The translations under genes were made by a program, and so were the position numbers. From Coralloluteibacterium stylophorae (GTDB taxonomy: Bacteria > Pseudomonadota > Gammaproteobacteria > Xanthomonadales > Xanthomonadaceae), in NCBI RefSeq assembly GCF_018122625.2, contig NZ_JAGQFT020000001.1:62001-126000 (forward strand): a stretch of 64,000 nucleotides of DNA, given 5' to 3'. Below the pieces are notes generated by a model that worked only from the letters and a program-made list of their open reading frames with translations, made no database searches and was not told the origin of the DNA. Shown here in pieces: positions 1 through 7,853 of this stretch (positions are counted from its first letter, which is position 1; each line of letters starts with the position of its first letter).

Positions 1-484
1 CGAAATCGAACGCGCGCGAAGCCGACACCTCGGCGCCGCCGCCGCCGAGGTTGGAGGCCGGCATCTGGCGGCCGTTCAACAGCACCAGGTTGAAGTCGGG
101 GCCGACGCCGCGGACGGTGACCTTGGAGCCTTCGCCGAGCGAGCGGTCGATCGACACGCCGCTGATGCGCTGCAGGCTCTCGGCAAGATTGGTGTCGGGA
201 AACTTGCCGATGTCCTCGGCGACGATGCCGTCGACGATGCCCTGCGCATCGCGCTTGAGGTTCATCGACGAGGTGAGGCTGCCGCGGATACCGGTGACGG
301 TGATCGCGTCGAGCGTGGTGGGCGAGGCCGAGGTCTGGACCTGGGCGCCCTGCGCCGGGTCGACCGTCTGCTCGTTGCGCTCGGTGTCCTGCTGCGCGAC
401 CTGGGCCATGGCCGGATGCGCGAGTGCCAGCAGCAGTGCGGACGTCAAGAGCCGCTTCTGTGGAACGGACTGCAGGTGCTTCAT
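1..484 (-). CDS. TonB-dependent receptor, N-terminal part (runs off left edge)
   Basis: Reading leftwards from 484, the first 161 codons of an outer-membrane TonB-dependent receptor are present; the rest lies outside the window. Residues 1-28 form a signal peptide ending in a PAMAQ cleavage site. A linker follows, then a TonB-box-like DAITVTG stretch and the start of the plug domain with the FPDTNLAESLQRISGVSIDR-type signature, which is typical of the large receptor family expanded in Xanthomonas and Caulobacter. Such receptors take up glycans or siderophores by TonB energy transduction. A strong GGGAGGGAG ribosome site precedes the ATG. A LacI-type operator about 100 bp upstream suggests sugar-controlled expression. 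Substrate cannot be told from this fragment. Confidence 0.93.
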   Translation of the reverse strand, partial: MKHLQSVPQKRLLTSALLLALAHPAMAQVAQQDTERNEQTVDPAQGAQVQTSASPTTLDAITVTGIRGSLTSSMNLKRDAQGIVDGIVAEDIGKFPDTNLAESLQRISGVSIDRSLGEGSKVTVRGVGPDFNLVLLNGRQMPASNLGGGGAEVSASRAFDF

Positions 485-584
485 GGTGCTCCCTCCCCGG
501 ACATCCCGGAATGTTGTTTCTGACGTTTCTATGAGCGCCGACTACTGACGTTCAGCGCGGATTCGGCGGCATTGAATGCGTTGC

Positions 585-598
585 TGACAGCGCTGTCA
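585..598. promoter_or_regulatory. LacI-family operator upstream of the TonB receptor
   Basis: TGACAGCGCTGTCA is a perfect 14-base palindrome centred on CG, the hallmark of LacI-family operators. Flanking bases extend the symmetry partly (GTT on the left, AAC on the right, with one interruption). It lies about 100 bp upstream of the receptor start. The core agrees with what I recall of the NagR-type consensus (TGACARCGYTGTCA), so amino-sugar control is possible, but other LacI-family repressors use similar cores and no regulator gene is in view. Confidence 0.7.
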
Positions 599-886
599 AC
601 ACGACTTCGGGCACAGTCGGCCGCCTCCGCGCATGTGACGCGCGGCACGTTCCACAGGGACGCAACTTCGATACAGGAATGTGCTGCGATGCAGCATCGT
701 GGCGACGAACGACGAGGACGCCGACGTCCGGCGAGCACGCCGACGCACGGCCCGTAGCGGCGCACCCGGAGAGTGCTTTTCCGCCGCCACTACACAGCCC
801 GATGCCGGGCTTCTGACGTGTGTGGGCGCCGGAGTCTGTTGCGATGCGGCATCGACCGGGTGCTGCCCGGCCGGCGCGGGCCGGTT

Positions 887-1069
887 CTACTTCTTCTTTT
901 CCTGGTTCGGGGCGTCGATGTTCGGCTGGCGCTGGGTGCCGCCCTGGAAGGTCTCCTTGCGCGGCTTCTTCGTCATCTGCGTGTTGCGGTCGCCGGAGGA
1001 GTGCGGGTACTCCCGCTGCGCGTGGCTGTCGTCGGTGACCGAGGGCGGTGTTCCGTTCTGCTTGCTCAT
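887..1069 (-). CDS. small hydrophilic, probably disordered protein (60 aa)
   Basis: A 60-residue protein starting MSKQNGTPPS and ending NQEKKK. It is rich in Q, N, K, P, T and S with almost no hydrophobic residues, so it is likely intrinsically disordered and soluble. The start is well supported by an AGGAG motif 6 bases before the ATG. No domain is recognised and I assign no function. A second protein of similar size and composition is at 40245-40424, though the two are not clearly homologous. Some short hydrophilic proteins of this kind are stress-related; that is only an analogy here. Confidence 0.6.
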   Translation of the reverse strand: MSKQNGTPPSVTDDSHAQREYPHSSGDRNTQMTKKPRKETFQGGTQRQPNIDAPNQEKKK

Positions 1070-1098
1070 GGCGTGCTCCTGATGCGGTGCGGGCGGGG

Positions 1099-2916
1099 TC
1101 ACTTCGTCGGTGGGGTCTGCTGCTGGTAGGTGCCCACCAGTTCACCGGCAGCGATGACGTGGCCTTCGGCGGCGGCAAGCACGGTGTCGCGGTCGGCACC
1201 GGGCTGGAGATCGAGCCGGGTGTCCAGCGCGAAGACCTGGAAGTGGTAGTGGTGCGGCGGATCGCCGACCGGCGGGCGCGGACCGAACCATCCGGTCGAC
1301 CCGCGGCTGGTGCGCCCCTGCAGGACCCCCTCGGGATCCGTCAGCCGGGCCTGTTCCTGCAGGCCCTGCGGCAGTTCGCTGAGGTCGCCGGGGATGTTCC
1401 AGGCGACCCAGTGCACGAATGGCGTGGTCGGCCGCGCATCGGGATCCTCGACGATGACGAGATAGGACGCCGCGCCCTCGACCGGCGACCAGCGCAGTGC
1501 CGGCGAAAGGCCTTCGCCATACTCGCTGAAGCGGGTGGGGATCGCCGCGCCGGAGCCGAGGTCGGGCGAGGACACCCGCAGGCTGCCCTCCGTCGCCAGC
1601 GCATCGCGCTCGATCGCGACAGGGACGCCGCTGCCCCGCCTGGCCTGGTCCTGCATCGGCCCGGCCGGCACCTCGCCGTCGTCGCGGGCGCGGCCGGCAC
1701 GGTCCGCGGCGGCGCCGGCGTCGCCGTCTTCGTGGCTGATCCGGTAGATCACGCCGTTGGCATCGTCGCTCATGAGCAGCGCGCCGTCGCCGGCGACGGC
1801 CAGGCCCACCGGCCGCGCGAAGTGGCTGCTGCCGTCGTCGGCGACGAAGCCGGTGACGAAGGGCTCGAACCCCTGCGGGCGGCCCTGGTCGTCGAAGCGC
1901 AGGCGCACCAGCTCGTAACCCGACGGCGGCTGCCGGTTCCACGAGCCGCGCATGGTGACGAAGGCATCGCCCTCGTATTCCGCGGGGAAGTCGCCGCCGG
2001 GGTAGAAGACCATCTGCATCGCCGCGGCATGCGCGGTGTAGCCCATCGCCATGGGCTCGCTCATCGACCTCCACTGCTGCTTGGCGATGTCGCCGGCTGG
2101 CGTGGTCCATGGCGTGATCCGGCCGTCGCCGTGGACGTGCGGCCACCCGTACTGCTTGCCCTGGACGATGCGGTTGAGTTCCTCCGGCTGCGCGTCGTCG
2201 CCGAGGAAGTCGATGCCCTGGTCCATGCCCCACAGCTCGCCGGTCTCGGGATTCCAGTCGTAGCCGATGGTGTTGCGCAGGCCGCTGGCGAAGATGGTGC
2301 GGCTCTTGCCGTCGGGCGAGATGCGCAGGAGCGTCGCGTTCTCCGGGTTGGTCTCGTTGCAGGCGTTGCAGGTCGAGCCGGCGCTGTAATAGATCTGCCC
2401 GTCCGGGCCGAAGGCGAGGACGCGATTGGCGTGCTGACCGCCGTCGGGCAGGTCGTCGATCAGCATGCGCAGCTCGCCGAGGCCGCCGTCCGGCTGGATC
2501 TCGGCGACGAACAGCTCCTTCACCGTGGCGAGGTAGAACCTGCCGTCGTGGATGGCGATGCCGTGGGCGCCGGGCCGCCGGGCGACCGTGCGCGGCTCGC
2601 CGTCCGCGCGGCCGTCGCCGTCGCGGTCCTCCAGCAGCAGCACGTCGCCCTCGTCGCGCCGGCTCAGGTAGACCCGGCCCTCGGGCGAGACCGCCAGGAT
2701 CCGCGCGTTCTTGAGCCCGGTGGCGAAGGGCGCGATGCGGAAGCCGTCCGGGACCTGCAGCGACCGGATCCGCGCCGGCGTCGCATCCGTCTTGGCGGGC
2801 ATCACCACGTGCGCCTGGGTGCTCACGCGCGTGGTCTCGTCCTGCTGGGCAAGGATCGGCGACGGCGCGGCGGCGAGGGCGAGCGCGATCGCGAGGCGGT
2901 TCGGCACGGGGAACAT
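1099..2916 (-). CDS. PQQ-dependent sugar dehydrogenase-like protein fused to a YbhB/PEBP domain
   Basis: A 605-residue exported protein. Residues 1-22 form a signal peptide (ALALAAAPSPILAQ). Residues about 45-385 are a six-bladed beta-propeller of the soluble glucose/sorbosone dehydrogenase type, with the GQHANR...FGPDGQIYYS signature near residue 160 and a CNAC pair just after it. Residues about 445-600 form a phosphatidylethanolamine-binding-protein domain of the YbhB/YbcL type, with DPDAR near 490 and an HW pair about ten residues later. The first half would oxidise sugars or aldehydes in the periplasm with PQQ; what the PEBP half binds is unknown. The Met at 2916 was chosen because it begins the signal peptide. 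It stands alone, with no PQQ biosynthesis genes in view. Confidence 0.85.
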   Translation of the reverse strand: MFPVPNRLAIALALAAAPSPILAQQDETTRVSTQAHVVMPAKTDATPARIRSLQVPDGFRIAPFATGLKNARILAVSPEGRVYLSRRDEGDVLLLEDRDGDGRADGEPRTVARRPGAHGIAIHDGRFYLATVKELFVAEIQPDGGLGELRMLIDDLPDGGQHANRVLAFGPDGQIYYSAGSTCNACNETNPENATLLRISPDGKSRTIFASGLRNTIGYDWNPETGELWGMDQGIDFLGDDAQPEELNRIVQGKQYGWPHVHGDGRITPWTTPAGDIAKQQWRSMSEPMAMGYTAHAAAMQMVFYPGGDFPAEYEGDAFVTMRGSWNRQPPSGYELVRLRFDDQGRPQGFEPFVTGFVADDGSSHFARPVGLAVAGDGALLMSDDANGVIYRISHEDGDAGAAADRAGRARDDGEVPAGPMQDQARRGSGVPVAIERDALATEGSLRVSSPDLGSGAAIPTRFSEYGEGLSPALRWSPVEGAASYLVIVEDPDARPTTPFVHWVAWNIPGDLSELPQGLQEQARLTDPEGVLQGRTSRGSTGWFGPRPPVGDPPHHYHFQVFALDTRLDLQPGADRDTVLAAAEGHVIAAGELVGTYQQQTPPTK

Positions 2917-3306
2917 GGGAACTCCGCTGGCAGGTGGACCGCACAGCAGCGGCCGCATCGGGGAATCGCGATCACGCCCGCCGCGGCGTGGCCGGCCCGT
3001 GACGGGGGTTCAGGGACGTCGGTACGGCATCAACTCCATCCGTCAGCCGCCTGCGGCATGGAATCGAGGCGACGCTGCCCCGCTGGTGGGGGCGAGTGCG
3101 CGGTGGTGGCGCACTGCACCCGTCGCGCCGGGTGCGGACGGGGGCGCAGCGCGCGTACCGGGACGCCTTCCGCGCGTGACACCGGCGTCATCCGGGCATG
3201 GCTAGCGTCGCGGCCGCAGGGGAGATCGACAAGGTGCGGAAGCGCACTCGTCGGGCGGCGCGCCCGGAGGATGCGCCGCGCGACCCGGACAGGAGCACAC
3301 ACGGAC
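2917..3306. other. 390-bp divergent intergenic region
   Basis: Lies between the divergent dehydrogenase/PEBP gene and the DUF3182 gene, so it should hold both promoters. I see no convincing operator, repeat or RNA structure. Short open frames here have no ribosome site and are GC-skew artefacts. Confidence 0.5.
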
Positions 3307-4452
3307 ATGCATGAGACGGCGCGGCAGGCGTGGTCGACCGCGGACCGCGGCGGCGTGGTGGCGGTGTACCAGGTGGAGGGCAGCGAGCTCGAGTGCGAGT
3401 ACGAGATCGAGAGCTGCATGCGCCTGGCACGCCGCATCGCAGGCCTCAAGGGCCTGGAATTCGCTGGTGCCCACCAGCCGGCGCTGCGCGCGAGCGGCCC
3501 GGTCTACCTGGTGCCGACCGACACCCTGGTCGGCACCGACTTCGCCGCCTCGCTCGGCGTGCGCGACGCGCACGACCTGTTCGGCGGCGTCGCGCCCGTG
3601 TCCTTCGTCGCGACCAAGGCGATCACCCAGCCGCTGGTGGCGGCGGAGGCCGCGGCACCGGCCGGATGGTCGCGGCTGTTCGCCGCCCGCGCCGCGGATG
3701 CGGTGCTGCGCGGCTACACCGTGTTCGATGCCGACGACGCCCGCATCGCGGCGCAGCGGCTGTTCGAGCTCGGCCCGCTGCGGCTGAAGCCGGTACATGC
3801 CCGTGGCGGCCTCGGCCAGGTCGTCGCCACGGACATGGACCAGGTCGAGGTCGCGCTCATGCATCTCGCCACCGCGAGCCTGGCCTGTGGCGGGCTGGTG
3901 CTGGAGGAGAACCTGGAGGAGGTGGTGACCTGCAGCGTCGGCCAGGTGCGCGTCGGCGGGCTCGTCGCCAGCTACCACGGCACCCAGCGGCTGACCACCA
4001 ACAACTTCGGCCAGGAGGTCTACGGCGGCACGCGCCTGACGGTGGTGCGCGGCGGCTTCGATCGCCTGCTGGAGCGCGACCTCGAGACGGCCGAACGCAC
4101 CGCCATCCGCCAGGCGCGGACCTACGAGGACGCAGCGCTCGCCGCCTACCCGGGACTGCTCCTGTCGCGCAGCAACTACGATGTCGCGCAGGGTCGCGAC
4201 GGCCGTGGCCGCTGGCGCTCCGGGGTGCTGGAACAGTCGTGGCGACTGGGCGGGGCCACCCCGGCCGAACTGGTCGCGCTCGAGGCCTTCGCTGCCGACC
4301 CGGCGCTCGCGGCGGTGCGCAGCGAGTGCATCGAGATCTACGGCGAGCACGAGACGCCTCCGGCCGGCGCCGACCTGCTGCTCGACATGGAGGATCCCAG
4401 GGCCGGACGGATCCGCAAGTACACGCTCTGCGAGGAGGTTCGAGATGCGTAG
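3307..4452 (+). CDS. DUF3182 family protein, ATP-grasp-like
   Basis: A 381-residue cytosolic protein that I recognise as the DUF3182 family, whose function is unknown. Two stretches look like ATP-grasp elements: LRLKPVHARGGLGQ, with Lys161 followed by a Gly-rich loop, and VLEENLEE around residues 198-204, resembling the acidic metal/ATP site. If so it would ligate a carboxylate to an amine or thiol using ATP; the substrates are unknown. The start ATG has AGGAG about 12 bases upstream. Its last codons overlap the start of the alpha/beta-hydrolase gene by 8 bases, so the two are probably translationally coupled and act together. Confidence 0.8.
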   Translation: MHETARQAWSTADRGGVVAVYQVEGSELECEYEIESCMRLARRIAGLKGLEFAGAHQPALRASGPVYLVPTDTLVGTDFAASLGVRDAHDLFGGVAPVSFVATKAITQPLVAAEAAAPAGWSRLFAARAADAVLRGYTVFDADDARIAAQRLFELGPLRLKPVHARGGLGQVVATDMDQVEVALMHLATASLACGGLVLEENLEEVVTCSVGQVRVGGLVASYHGTQRLTTNNFGQEVYGGTRLTVVRGGFDRLLERDLETAERTAIRQARTYEDAALAAYPGLLLSRSNYDVAQGRDGRGRWRSGVLEQSWRLGGATPAELVALEAFAADPALAAVRSECIEIYGEHETPPAGADLLLDMEDPRAGRIRKYTLCEEVRDA

Positions 4453-5233
4453 CAGTCCCACCGCGATCCACGTCGACGACCAGCACCTGGCGGCCACCAT
4501 CGCCGCGCCCTCGACGCGGATGCCCGGCCTGCTCTTCGTGCACGGCTGGAACGGCAGCCAGAAGCGCGACCTGATCCGCGCCAAGGAGATCGCCGCGCTG
4601 GGCTGCATCTGCCTGACCTTCGACATGCGCGGGCACGGCGACCTCGAGGGCCTGCGCGCGGACACCACGCGCGAGCACAACCTCAACGACGTGCTCGCCG
4701 CCTACGACCGGCTGGCCTGCCATCCCGAGGTGGACAGGTCGGCGATCGCGGTCGTGGGCTCGAGCTACGGCGGATATCTCGCGTCCATCCTCACCGCGCT
4801 GCGTCCCGTGCGCTGGCTGGCGCTGCGCGTGCCGGCGCTTTATCGCGACGAGCACTGGGAGACGCCGAAGGGCAGCCTCGACCGCGCCGACCTCGACCTC
4901 TACCGCAGCCAGGTCGTGCCGCCGGAGGACAACCGCGCGTTGGGCGCCTGCACCCAGTTCGAGGGCGACGTGCTGATCGTGGAGTCCGAGCACGACCGCC
5001 TCGTCCCGCACCCGAACATCGTCAGCTACATCGGCGCCTTTCGCCGCGCGCGCTCGATGACCTACCGCGTGATCGAGGGCGCAGACCACGCCCTCAGCAA
5101 CGTGACGCACCGTCGCGCCTACAGCACGCTGCTGACCCACTGGACCTCCGAGATGGTCCTCGGCGCCCGCCGCCGGCCAGGAGACCTCGAGCCGATGGGT
5201 GCCGAGCCCTACGCGCTCGCCTCCCCGGGTTGA
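4445..5233 (+). CDS. alpha/beta hydrolase, coupled to DUF3182 gene
   Basis: A 262-residue alpha/beta-hydrolase of the dienelactone-hydrolase/prolyl-oligopeptidase-like type. It has the oxyanion region LLFVHGWNGS near residue 25, the nucleophile elbow VGSSYGG with Ser107, an acidic residue in IVESEHDRLV and a histidine in EGADHALS. No signal peptide, so cytosolic. The ATG is inside the end of the DUF3182 gene and the ribosome site GAGGAGG lies 5-11 bases upstream. Tight coupling to a putative ATP-grasp enzyme suggests it hydrolyses the ligase product or a precursor; this is inference, and the substrate is unknown. Confidence 0.85.
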   Translation: MRSSPTAIHVDDQHLAATIAAPSTRMPGLLFVHGWNGSQKRDLIRAKEIAALGCICLTFDMRGHGDLEGLRADTTREHNLNDVLAAYDRLACHPEVDRSAIAVVGSSYGGYLASILTALRPVRWLALRVPALYRDEHWETPKGSLDRADLDLYRSQVVPPEDNRALGACTQFEGDVLIVESEHDRLVPHPNIVSYIGAFRRARSMTYRVIEGADHALSNVTHRRAYSTLLTHWTSEMVLGARRRPGDLEPMGAEPYALASPG

Positions 5234-5421
5234 GCCCCCGTTACCTGCGGACACCCGGGCGGCAGGATTGCCCAGCAGGCCCTCGGCGCTGGCACAATCG
5301 CGCGCCGCCGGCAGCTCAAGGTTCCTGCCGTCGGACCGATACCCCGGGCACTGCTGCCGCTGCGACGCGGTCGGCGGCGCCGCCGGATCGGCCCGGCTCA
5401 ACCCTCCAGGGACTCAGAACA

Positions 5422-7746
5422 ATGAAGAAGGTCGTCGCGCTCGCAGTTGCGGGCATGGCAGGTGCCGCTTGGTTCGCGCACGGGGGATCCGCCTCTGGTC
5501 CCGAACCCACGGCTGCGGGCCCGGCATCGCAGCCTTCCGGGACGGTGGAGCGGGTGCAGGGACGGAGCACGTCGGCATCGCTCATGCCCGTGGCGCCGTC
5601 GCGCCTGGATGCCGCAGGCACCGGCATCGCGACGGGCCCGGATCGAGGTGATCTGGTGCGATATGCAGGCCCCACCCGCGAGGAAGGCCCCGTCACGCTA
5701 CATCCCGTCGCCGTCAGCGAGGCCCACGCCATCGCAGCGACGGTAGGGGGAATCCTGCACTTCATCACTCCGGATGGTCAGCAACTGGCCATCCGCTACG
5801 ACCGCCGCAGCGAAAGCGCCGACGGCAACTGGAGCTGGATCGGACACGTCGAAAGCATGGATCCGCGCCGCAAGGCCGTCTTCACCTTCGGTCCGACCGC
5901 CGTGTTCGGCTCGATACCACGCCCCGACGGATCGACGCTGAAGCTGACCACGCGAGCGGGTGCGACCTACGTGGCGGTGATCGACAGCGCGCGCTTCGAC
6001 ACCCCTGCCTGGGGCGACGACGCAGTCGAGGCCTCGGGCTTCGCCGCACAGGCCGCAGATGCCCTGGCGCTCCGTACGGCGGAGCAGGCCGTCGCCGCAG
6101 CGACGGTTGCGGCGACGGCCGCCGAGGCCAAGACCCTCGACCTCGTCGCCGGCTACAGCAAATCGCTCGCCGACGGCCTGGGCGGCAGCGCTGCCGGCGC
6201 TACGCGTCTCAGCTTCCTGGTCGAGATGGCCAACCAGGTCCTGGAGAACACCGGCGTCGATGGCCGCATCCGCCTGGTCAAGGCCATCCAGGTGAACTAC
6301 GCCGACGACCATGCCGTCGACAGGTCGTTCGACGACCTGACCAGCGGCACGCATTCCAGCCTGCGGCCGATCCGCGATGCACGCGAGACCTACGGCGGCG
6401 ATCTCGTGAGCCTCGTGGTGAAGTTCACGGCCAACAGCGGGATCTGCGGCCTGGGCAACTGGCGGACCACCAATGGCGAACTGAGTGGCGGTGCGTATTC
6501 CACCGTCGCGGACGGCTGGGTCTGGGACTCGAACGGTTGGGGAACCGGCTGCAGCGACGACACCCTGGCCCATGAGATCGGGCACAACCTGGGCCTCAAC
6601 CACAACGCGGACGAAGGGGGCATCTACCCGTACGCCAATGGCTACGAATCGGTGGCCGGGAACTTCCACGACGTCATGAATTACGGACTGGAAGGCACCG
6701 ATTCGGTGCTCATGTTCACCAACCCGCTGCTGAAGTGCGGCGCGATGAACCTGCCCTGCGGGAACGCGGCCACCGCCGACGCCGCGAGGGCTCTGGCACG
6801 GACGATCCCGATCGCCGCCGCGTTCCGTTCAACGAAAGTTGCCATCGGCGGCCTGCAGACCGTTTCCGGACGGGTCAACGAGCAGAACAAGGACGACCTG
6901 GTCTTCGCAGACAACGACGCGGCCACGCTCCACGCCTGGTTGATGGTGGGAACCGACCGGCGTGCGCGCCTTGCGGGCGAAAGCGTGAACGGGAGCTGGC
7001 GTCTCGTCGGCTCCGGCGACCTGGACGGCGACGGACGCGTCGATCTTCTCTGGCAGTCCGCCAGCGGCGAGCTGTTCGCGGGCAGGACCCGCGGCGGCAT
7101 CGCCGGTATCGGCTACGCCGGTCTCGGCAAGGCCGGAAGCTGGGAAGGATGGCATGTCGGCGGCGTCGGCGATGTCGATGGCGACGGCAAGGACGACATC
7201 CTGTTCGTCAATCCGCTGCGCAAGCGCTACATGACCTGGCTGATGGACGGGACCCGCATCCGCAGGAAGAACGCCAGCGTGGCCTACAACGCGGCCTATA
7301 CCCTGGTCGCGCACGGCGACTTCAATGGCGACGGCAAGCTCGATGTGCTGTGGCAGCGGCCGAACACGACGCTCCGCATCTGGCTCGGCGACGGCAGGAC
7401 GCTCTCCGCGAGGAACGGCGAGCTGGGCGAGAAGCCGGCCAGCGGCTACACCGTCGCCGGAGCGGGCGATGTGACGGGCGACGGCAAGGACGACATCCTC
7501 GTCGTGAACGCGTCGCGCAACCGTGCCGCGTTCTGGACCGTGAGCGGAATGAAGGTCACCAGGCGCAATGCGAGCGTCGCCACGCTGCCGGGTGCCTCCC
7601 TGCTCACCACCGGCGACCTCAGCGGCGACAGGAAGCTCGACCTGGTCTGGAAGACGCCCGCCGGCGACGTCTGGGCCTGGCTGGGCGACGGCAGGGTCCT
7701 GAACGCCAGGACCCGGAAGATCGGGAGCATCCACGACCTGGACTGA
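5422..7746 (+). CDS. secreted metzincin zinc metalloprotease with C-terminal FG-GAP repeats
   Basis: A 774-residue exported protein starting MKKVVALAVAGMAGAAW, a signal peptide. A propeptide-like region runs to about residue 200. The catalytic domain has the zinc motif HEIGHNLGLNH (His384, Glu385, His388, His394) and the Met-turn VMNYG with Met419, which together define a metzincin resembling reprolysin-like M12 enzymes. The C-terminal 220 residues carry five calcium-binding-like FG-GAP/VCBS repeats of the GDxDGDGxxD type, the fifth degenerate (GDLSGDRKLD). Such repeats often fold as a propeller and mediate adhesion. Likely an extracellular protein- or matrix-degrading enzyme, fitting a lytic or predatory lifestyle. 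Confidence 0.9.
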   Translation: MKKVVALAVAGMAGAAWFAHGGSASGPEPTAAGPASQPSGTVERVQGRSTSASLMPVAPSRLDAAGTGIATGPDRGDLVRYAGPTREEGPVTLHPVAVSEAHAIAATVGGILHFITPDGQQLAIRYDRRSESADGNWSWIGHVESMDPRRKAVFTFGPTAVFGSIPRPDGSTLKLTTRAGATYVAVIDSARFDTPAWGDDAVEASGFAAQAADALALRTAEQAVAAATVAATAAEAKTLDLVAGYSKSLADGLGGSAAGATRLSFLVEMANQVLENTGVDGRIRLVKAIQVNYADDHAVDRSFDDLTSGTHSSLRPIRDARETYGGDLVSLVVKFTANSGICGLGNWRTTNGELSGGAYSTVADGWVWDSNGWGTGCSDDTLAHEIGHNLGLNHNADEGGIYPYANGYESVAGNFHDVMNYGLEGTDSVLMFTNPLLKCGAMNLPCGNAATADAARALARTIPIAAAFRSTKVAIGGLQTVSGRVNEQNKDDLVFADNDAATLHAWLMVGTDRRARLAGESVNGSWRLVGSGDLDGDGRVDLLWQSASGELFAGRTRGGIAGIGYAGLGKAGSWEGWHVGGVGDVDGDGKDDILFVNPLRKRYMTWLMDGTRIRRKNASVAYNAAYTLVAHGDFNGDGKLDVLWQRPNTTLRIWLGDGRTLSARNGELGEKPASGYTVAGAGDVTGDGKDDILVVNASRNRAAFWTVSGMKVTRRNASVATLPGASLLTTGDLSGDRKLDLVWKTPAGDVWAWLGDGRVLNARTRKIGSIHDLD

Positions 7747-7780
7747 CTGGCGCCGGGTGTCGTCCGTCGCCGTCGCCCTG

Positions 7781-7794
7781 TTGATCAGGATCAA
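7781..7794. promoter_or_regulatory. FNR/Anr box upstream of universal stress protein genes
   Basis: TTGATCAGGATCAA matches the FNR/Anr consensus TTGATnnnnATCAA at all ten defined positions. Its centre is about 66 bp before the start codon at 7854. A TCCAAT hexamer at 7817-7822 is correctly placed for a -10 element if the box is centred at -41.5, the class II activator position, giving a leader of about 25 nt. This predicts oxygen-limited activation of the downstream usp genes. Confidence 0.85.
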
Positions 7795-7853
7795 TGCCGC
7801 CAGCGCGGGGACCCGGTCCAATGCCTCCACCGCAACCGCGTTGGAGGCTGGAG

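Noticed and set aside
1048-3306. long upstream extension of the DUF3182 frame
   Set aside because: It is antisense to the dehydrogenase/PEBP gene; family similarity begins only at the ATG at 3307.
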